A stretch of DNA of 33,710 bases from Acidobacteriota bacterium (GTDB taxonomy: Bacteria > Acidobacteriota > Terriglobia > Terriglobales > Acidobacteriaceae), in NCBI GenBank assembly GCA_021804655.1, contig JAJZHE010000010.1:1-33710 (forward strand). The letters are read 5' to 3'. The notes under the pieces were generated by a model. The model was not told the DNA's origin. It saw only the letters and a program-made list of their open reading frames with translations, and made no database searches. A program made the position numbers and the translations under genes. Positions 29,601 through 33,710 of this stretch are shown one piece after another; position 1 is the first letter of the stretch; each line of letters opens with the position of its first letter.

Positions 29601-30462
29601 ACCGGTCACGGTTACCCTCACCAGCACCTCTGCCGTACTCTCACCCGGCCAGGCGGCAAACCTGACGGCAACAGTCACACCCGTCACCGCGCCTGCCGCC
29701 GCCATCGAACAGAACCCCACCGGCAACGTCTTCTTTTACGCTGGAACCCAGCTCATCGGCGAAAGTGCGCTCTCCGTCGGCATCGCCGACACCGCCGTCG
29801 CCACCCTCAACGTTCCCACCCTCCCCGGCGGAACCTACCAACTGACCGCCATCTACTCCGGCGATGCCATCTTCGGCCAGGCCACCTCCAACGCGCTCGG
29901 CTTTTCCGTCGAAAGCTTCACCATCGCTTCCACCACCACATCCATCACCATCACACAGGGACAATCGGCGACCGTTCCCTACACCATCACTGCAACCGGC
30001 GGGCTGACTGGGCCGATCCAGATTCTTTGCGGCGAGCAGAATCCGCCCACGGTCGGCGCCATCACCTGCACCTTCAACCCTTCGATTGTGAGTGGGACAG
30101 AGGCCGCGACCCTGACGATCACCACCTATCCGGGAACCATTCAAGCCGCGAACCATGCACCGCACCGGCCCGGCGGCGCGGCCAGAACCGGCGCATTGCT
30201 GGCCCTGGCCGGAGTCCTGCTGCTGCCGCTGGGCCGTCGACGCGCGCGCTGGCTGCGCCATGCCCATCTGCTGATTGCGCTTTGGTTCGTGGGCATCGCC
30301 TTCACCAGCCTTGGATGCAGCAGCACAACGCCCTCGTCCAACGGAACCAACACCAGCGGGACGCCGCTCGGCACGGCTACGCTACAGATCACCGGCGCGG
30401 CCTATGTCAACAACGTCACCGTCAGCAACCACAGCTATCTGTCGGTCAATGTGGTGCCCTGA
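26626..30462 (+). CDS. S53 (sedolisin/kumamolisin)-like protein with pro-domain and multiple Ig-like domains; catalytic dyad apparently lost
   Basis: Pro-kumamolisin-like domain, ASGDHGVEEC, AVGYDLATGLGTVNA, four Ig-like repeats with AIYSGD motifs, C-terminal hydrophobic tail. Start at MLNPASLL followed by signal sequence; ORF opens at 26452. Confidence 0.88.
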   Translation: MLNPASLLSKKTSRRVSCRIAAVLFCVASSLAPYGLPMQAQQRSQTAQSGAAGSSIARSSSSEQVQRVVLLLRGSDVQQKALATLLDQQQTPGSSAFHQWLTPAEFAAQFAPTTAQTAAVTHWLTAQGLTVEPLPTSRLWIVFSGTRAQVETAFQARLTTAGADADGVPILRFAAQPVIPPAIAQQVVGVVSLDGVRVTAALTPAVNTDAATLAVASTSNPSLPLTPMLLAQTGALIAPEKTAAAAQTGAQLSVAADANTSGGTNTGTGATIAIPTRSNLRQEDVAAFRSAFNLGSGTGQFAVLPDGNDPGRTTDESAAAAMTDWAMAAAPGAQVNVIPSESTNATDGLDLAFAAAVNHAAGHTILLGYESCETAMSAAHAAFYAALDKLAAAEGVAVVAASGDHGVEECGATNSAPSTGMQNGPAVNALASTPWNLAVGAATLTSSSAGGNSAGIAGWEPASATAQAQATGGGVSALYATPTWQSAQGMPTSDPSTGSASGSSSGSASSSGAAHHRYLPDVVLPAASSGAAFCMSGANLAASCNAMQSSGSAIAAAMMAGLAARLDAQYGAQGNLAPNLYRLARMAPSNASGTTTNAASSLATAAVAPATPVNTSATSAPAIVDVTTGGNRLFCASGACSASTAADSTAGRVGFAAAVGYDLATGLGTVNAAALMAQWTRPDATGTDQAQVLMTNQNGLTYNPSTDIDLTAKVTSLSGGAVPTGTVQFYDQTSQQNAGTPVTLAADGTASYVEPAQFTIGGHNIEAIYSGDSTYAGGTSLPVTFNIQPSSTTLVVAPSTTTPAAGASVTVTGTVTSSNPGNSPPTGILTVNLDGVPQGTAKFATTSNVTTASYNLTSPTSGSHTLQGIYSGDTNYNQSTSPSVTISIAKIATTVSISATPSKLAQGTPESFTATIAPAAATTTTYTITGTVSFYDGGTTLLGTAPVSSNGATLSDIAISAAVAHTITAVYSGDATWASSTSSPLVLEPILQPVTVTLTSTSAVLSPGQAANLTATVTPVTAPAAAIEQNPTGNVFFYAGTQLIGESALSVGIADTAVATLNVPTLPGGTYQLTAIYSGDAIFGQATSNALGFSVESFTIASTTTSITITQGQSATVPYTITATGGLTGPIQILCGEQNPPTVGAITCTFNPSIVSGTEAATLTITTYPGTIQAANHAPHRPGGAARTGALLALAGVLLLPLGRRRARWLRHAHLLIALWFVGIAFTSLGCSSTTPSSNGTNTSGTPLGTATLQITGAAYVNNVTVSNHSYLSVNVVP
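28700..29930 (+). repeat. Four degenerate Ig-like (Big_3-type) domain repeats within the S53-like gene
   Basis: Recurrent GTVxFYD...L/AIYSGDSTY...T units (AIYSGDSTY, GIYSGDTNY, AVYSGDATW, AIYSGDAIF). Boundaries approximate. Confidence 0.8.
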
Positions 30463-30510
30463 TCAAACCAGGGTTGGCAGGGCAGGGTTGGCAGGTGGGC
30501 TGGCGACTCC

Positions 30511-31812
30511 TTATCCGAGCATCTCTCCAAATGCTGCGCGCGCTGCGGAAATGGTTGCTCCCACCTCTGCCTGACCGTGCGCCACACTCAGGAACATCGC
30601 CTCAAACTGCGAAGGCGGCAGCCACACACCGCGCTCCAGCATCGCCCGATGAAACTGCCCAAAGCGCGCCGTATTGCTGGCTGCTGCCTGTTCATAGTTC
30701 GTCACCGGACCGTTCGTGAAAAACCACGTCCACATCGATCCCACGCGGTTCAGCGTCACGGAAATCCCCGCCGCCTGCGCAGCCTCCGCCACGCCCTCCG
30801 CCACCGCGCGCGCCGTCGCTTCAAGCTGCGGATAGATCGTCTCGCGCCGCGCTGCCAGCTCGTCCAGTGTCGCGCATCCGGCGGCCATCGCCAGCGGATT
30901 TCCGCTCAGCGTCCCCGCCTGATAGACCGGCCCCAGCGGCGCCAGCATCTCCATATACCCGCGCTTGCCGCCGAACGCTCCGCACGGCAGTCCGCCGCCC
31001 AGAATCTTGCCCAGCGTCACCAGGTCCGCATCGATACCATACAGTTCAAGCGCCCCTCCCGGTGCCAGCCGGAAGCCCGTCATCACCTCATCCACAATCA
31101 GCAGCGCGCCGCGCTCGGCCGTCACGCGCCGCAGCCCGGCCAGATAACCTTCCCCCGGCGGAATGCAGCCCGCATTCCCCACCACTGGCTCCAGAATCAC
31201 CCCCGCAATCTCACCCGGAAACCGCGCAAACGCACTCTCCACCGCGGGCAGGTCGTTATATGGAAGCGCCAGCGTCAGGCCGGCAATCTCCTCCGGCACG
31301 CCGGCCGATCCCGGAATTCCAAGCGTCGCCACGCCCGAGCCAGCCTTCACCAGAAGCCCATCGGCATGCCCGTGATAGCAGCCCTCAAACTTCACAATCC
31401 GTTTCCGCCCGGTCGCCGCGCGCGCCAGCCGTATCGCAGACATCGTCGCTTCCGTGCCGGAGCTGACAAAACGCATCCGCTCCATCCCCGGATACACCGC
31501 CTGCACGCGTTCGGCCAGGTCGCCTTCAGCCGCCGTCGAAGCTCCATAGCTCGCCGAGTTCCGTGCTGCGCGCGCAACTGCCTCCACCACCGCGGGAAAC
31601 GCATGGCCCAGAATCATCGGACCCCACGAGCCAAAGTAATCGATGAACCGATTGCCGTCTGCGTCAAAGAGATACGCGCCCTCAGCTCGCGCCACAAACG
31701 GCGGCTGCCCGCCCACTGCGCGAAACGCACGCACCGGCGAGTTCACCCCGCCGGGAAACAGCTTCTCTGCGCGCACGCGCAGACGTTCGGAATTGTCATG
31801 CTGCATGGTCAT
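30511..31812 (-). CDS. hemL: Glutamate-1-semialdehyde 2,1-aminomutase
   Basis: [73 protein letters not shown]. Confidence 0.97.
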   Translation of the reverse strand: MTMQHDNSERLRVRAEKLFPGGVNSPVRAFRAVGGQPPFVARAEGAYLFDADGNRFIDYFGSWGPMILGHAFPAVVEAVARAARNSASYGASTAAEGDLAERVQAVYPGMERMRFVSSGTEATMSAIRLARAATGRKRIVKFEGCYHGHADGLLVKAGSGVATLGIPGSAGVPEEIAGLTLALPYNDLPAVESAFARFPGEIAGVILEPVVGNAGCIPPGEGYLAGLRRVTAERGALLIVDEVMTGFRLAPGGALELYGIDADLVTLGKILGGGLPCGAFGGKRGYMEMLAPLGPVYQAGTLSGNPLAMAAGCATLDELAARRETIYPQLEATARAVAEGVAEAAQAAGISVTLNRVGSMWTWFFTNGPVTNYEQAAASNTARFGQFHRAMLERGVWLPPSQFEAMFLSVAHGQAEVGATISAARAAFGEMLG

Positions 31813-31949
31813 GGATGGCCTTCACACCTCTTTCGATCTTCAGTATAGGTGCGCTGCCCACCTGGTTTTTCGCACTGCGAAGATCTCCGCCTGCACTTCA
31901 TCATCCAGAACCTTGCATCGCCTGCACAGCCTTCGCCATCCAAGAAGCT

Positions 31950-32489
31950 ATGAGCGACTCCGTCTCTCCGTTGCGCGATCATTCACAGCTTTCGGATCAG
32001 CTCGGCGACCGCCTGCTCGTCCTCTTCGATGGCCACTGCGGGCTTTGCCACGCCTCCGTGCGCTGGCTGATGCGCCACGATCGTCAGGACCGTCTGCGCT
32101 TCGCTCCGGCTGATTCCCCCGCAGCGCGCGCCCTCCTCGCCGCAGTCTTCCCCGCCTCGACCCATCCATATCCGATCCATTTCGCTTCAGCGACGCCCGA
32201 CACCATCCTCGTTCTCACTCCCCCCACCGCTGCTCAGGACGTACCTCATATCCTCACGCGCTCCACGGCCGTGCTCGCCTGCCTGAACACACTCGACACA
32301 CCATGGCCGCAGTTTGCCGCGCTCGCGCTCTGGATTCCGCTGCCTCTCCGCGATGCCGCCTATCGCCTGGTCGCACGGCTACGCCTCTTCCCGCGCTATG
32401 CCATCTGCCCGCTGCTGCCCTCGCAGCACATGCTTCCGCCGCAGCCAGAGACTTTGCCTCCTGCCGAACAGCGCATGGAAGCCGAATGA
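31950..32489 (+). CDS. DCC family thiol-disulfide oxidoreductase-like protein (DUF393)
   Basis: LLVLFDGHCGLCHASVRWLMRHDRQDRLRFAP, then RSTAVLACLNTL and YRLVARLRL..RYAICPLLP. Start at MSDSVSP. Confidence 0.88.
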   Translation: MSDSVSPLRDHSQLSDQLGDRLLVLFDGHCGLCHASVRWLMRHDRQDRLRFAPADSPAARALLAAVFPASTHPYPIHFASATPDTILVLTPPTAAQDVPHILTRSTAVLACLNTLDTPWPQFAALALWIPLPLRDAAYRLVARLRLFPRYAICPLLPSQHMLPPQPETLPPAEQRMEAE

Positions 32490-32551
32490 AGCTTCGCTGT
32501 TTGGCAGTCGCAATGATACTCTCCGCCAATCTTCAACTTTCGGAGGAACGC

Positions 32552-32596
32552 ATGCAAAAGAAAACCGTACGGGATATTGAGGTTAGGGCCAGTTAA
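32552..32596 (+). pseudogene. Possible N-terminal remnant of phosphoglycerate kinase truncated at the TIR element
   Basis: cggagg SD then MQKKTVRDIEV, resembling Pgk N-termini (e.g. B. subtilis MNKKTLKDIDVKGK); the reading frame enters the TIR at codon 12 and stops. Confidence 0.35.
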
Positions 32597-32853
32597 CCCT
32601 ACCAGGGCGGATGGCGTTGCGAGCGAAAATGGGGCCAGACAAGACGGAGGACGAGGGGTTTGGTGGTTCCAAATTCGAGTCCGACAACGAAGGATGGCCC
32701 CATTTTCTCCGCAACCCGAAGGGCTGGGGCCAATTTTTCCTCATCTCTTCGTCCTTCGTCGCTTGCATACACCCGGTATTCCGCTCTCCTCTCTCCTTGA
32801 TATGAGAAAAATTGGCTCCCGGCGCCACCGTCCGGGTAGGGTTAACTGGCCCT
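32585..32853. mobile_element. Putative MITE-like / structured non-autonomous element with ~26-bp imperfect terminal inverted repeats
   Basis: Left agggccagttaaccctaccAGGGCGG (32585-32610) versus the reverse complement of 32828-32853 (agggccagttaaccctaccCGGACGG), 24/26; two internal inverted repeats. Confidence 0.65.
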
Positions 32854-32884
32854 TAAGGGGAAGAGAGCAATCAAAGGAGAACGA

Positions 32885-33010
32885 ATGACAACAGGACGCG
32901 GCTGGAAGCTCGCAGCAACGACCAGAACAAAGCGCGTCTTCTCGGGAACGCTCCTGGGCACGTACAACATCGGAAGCTCGCGCATCGCAATCTTCAGTGT
33001 TCCAAAATAG
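32885..33010 (+). CDS. Candidate 41-aa small protein with strong Shine-Dalgarno
   Basis: aaaggagaacgaATG; MTTGRGWKLAATTRTKRVFSGTLLGTYNIGSSRIAIFSVPK*. Below the ORF-track length threshold. Confidence 0.35.
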   Translation: MTTGRGWKLAATTRTKRVFSGTLLGTYNIGSSRIAIFSVPK

Positions 33011-33086
33011 TATTTCCGTCTGATAAGCCCGGCAGCGATGGCTTCAAAAAACCACAGGAAAGAAGCTGCCTACTGGTGCGTACTCT

Positions 33087-33125
33087 GCACAGCACCCTTG
33101 CAACCATCCTGCAAGGGTACTGTGC
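33087..33125. terminator. Strong hairpin, possible bidirectional terminator or structured RNA
   Basis: GCACAGcACCCTTGCA-accatcc-TGCAAGGGTaCTGTGC: 16-bp stem with one mismatch, 7-nt loop, no clear T-tract. Confidence 0.5.
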
Positions 33126-33152
33126 CGTCCCAGCTCCGCTGCGCTGAAAGCG

Positions 33153-33617
33153 CTACGGAATGGACGTGCCGGTATAACCGGAAGAATTGTTCACTCGATT
33201 CCAGCCGCCCGTGGCGATGGGATTGGAACCGCTGTTCCCGATGCTATTGGTGAACTGCTGGCTGCTGCCTACAGTCACAGGTTCTGCGACCAGGGTGGCG
33301 GTAATTCCGCTCTCGACGCTGTTGGCCGCAGCGCAGACAAGCTCAAGGATGCTGGTCGTGCTGCCAGCAACGCTGGCATACGCCGCGATCATCGGGATGT
33401 TGGTCGCTTCCGTCAGACTCACCTGTCCGTTTGCAATCGTCACAGCGGAAGAAGCAGTCTTGCTCTGTGCGCCCTGGCTTGCCGCTATAAGATCGCAGGA
33501 CAGCGTATCCGATACGCCTACAGGTCCGTTGACCAGGGCGTGGATCAGATAATCTCCGCAGTCAGAGGAATCTGCGCCAGCATGAAAATGCACGCGCGCC
33601 AGCCTCAGCCGATACAC
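33153..33617 (-). CDS. Hypothetical protein (beta-rich, no recognised family), GTG start in the ORF track
   Basis: 154 aa ORF ending ...NSGSNPIATGGWNRVNNSSGYTGTSIP*; low-complexity Ser/Thr/Ala content as in exported proteins. Start unsupported. Confidence 0.45.
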   Translation of the reverse strand: MYRLRLARVHFHAGADSSDCGDYLIHALVNGPVGVSDTLSCDLIAASQGAQSKTASSAVTIANGQVSLTEATNIPMIAAYASVAGSTTSILELVCAAANSVESGITATLVAEPVTVGSSQQFTNSIGNSGSNPIATGGWNRVNNSSGYTGTSIP

Positions 33618-33710
33618 TGGAATTTCGCGGCCCGTTGCGTCTTCGGGGCGTCTTCGGCGCGCGTTCCATCAAAGTCCAGCGTGGGGGAGCAGCATGACAG
33701 GCAACGAGAT

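Noticed and set aside
30465-30505. cagggttggcagg direct repeat between the S53-like gene and hemL
   Set aside because: Short imperfect duplication in a small intergenic gap; no pairing potential or recurrence seen, insufficient to call a feature.
30577-31848. 423-aa plus-strand ORF opposite hemL
   Set aside because: Arg/His-rich antisense readthrough over hemL, which is unambiguous on the minus strand.
32577-32888. 91-103 aa ORFs within the TIR element
   Set aside because: They run through inverted repeats in several frames on both strands without a consistent SD or recognisable protein; better explained as chance ORFs in a structured element.

Overview
GC-rich bacterial chromosomal window with the gene content and protein style of an acidobacterium (inferred lineage, not proven). 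Left part: the 3' end of a Dph6-like ATP-binding protein, then a minus-strand set (HEAT-repeat protein, ABC ATPase, a giant ABC-2 permease fused to an M1-type peptidase, and a DNA-deoxyinosine glycosylase). Next come a zinc metalloprotease, thiL, an M23 peptidase, a ferric-reductase-like membrane protein, recQ, tRNA-Val(GAC) with a clear intrinsic terminator, and pgsA. The centre is a complete ISC Fe-S cluster operon: Rrf2 regulator-iscS-iscU-iscA-hscB-hscA-fdx-iscX. It has a recognisable promoter/operator, and its HscB carries a eukaryote-like N-terminal zinc motif. Right part: yraN, rel, an acetamidase/formamidase, a large S53-like protein with Ig-like repeats that appears to have lost its catalytic Glu/Asp, hemL and a DCC-family protein. 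The right end is an ORF-poor segment with a ~269-bp terminal-inverted-repeat element containing nested hairpins. This element abuts what looks like a phosphoglycerate kinase N-terminal remnant. Most attention-worthy: the TIR element near 32.6-32.85 kb, the ISC operon with zinc-HscB, the degenerate S53 protein, and a second inverted-repeat element near 22.1 kb. No CRISPR array, rRNA or transposase gene was seen.
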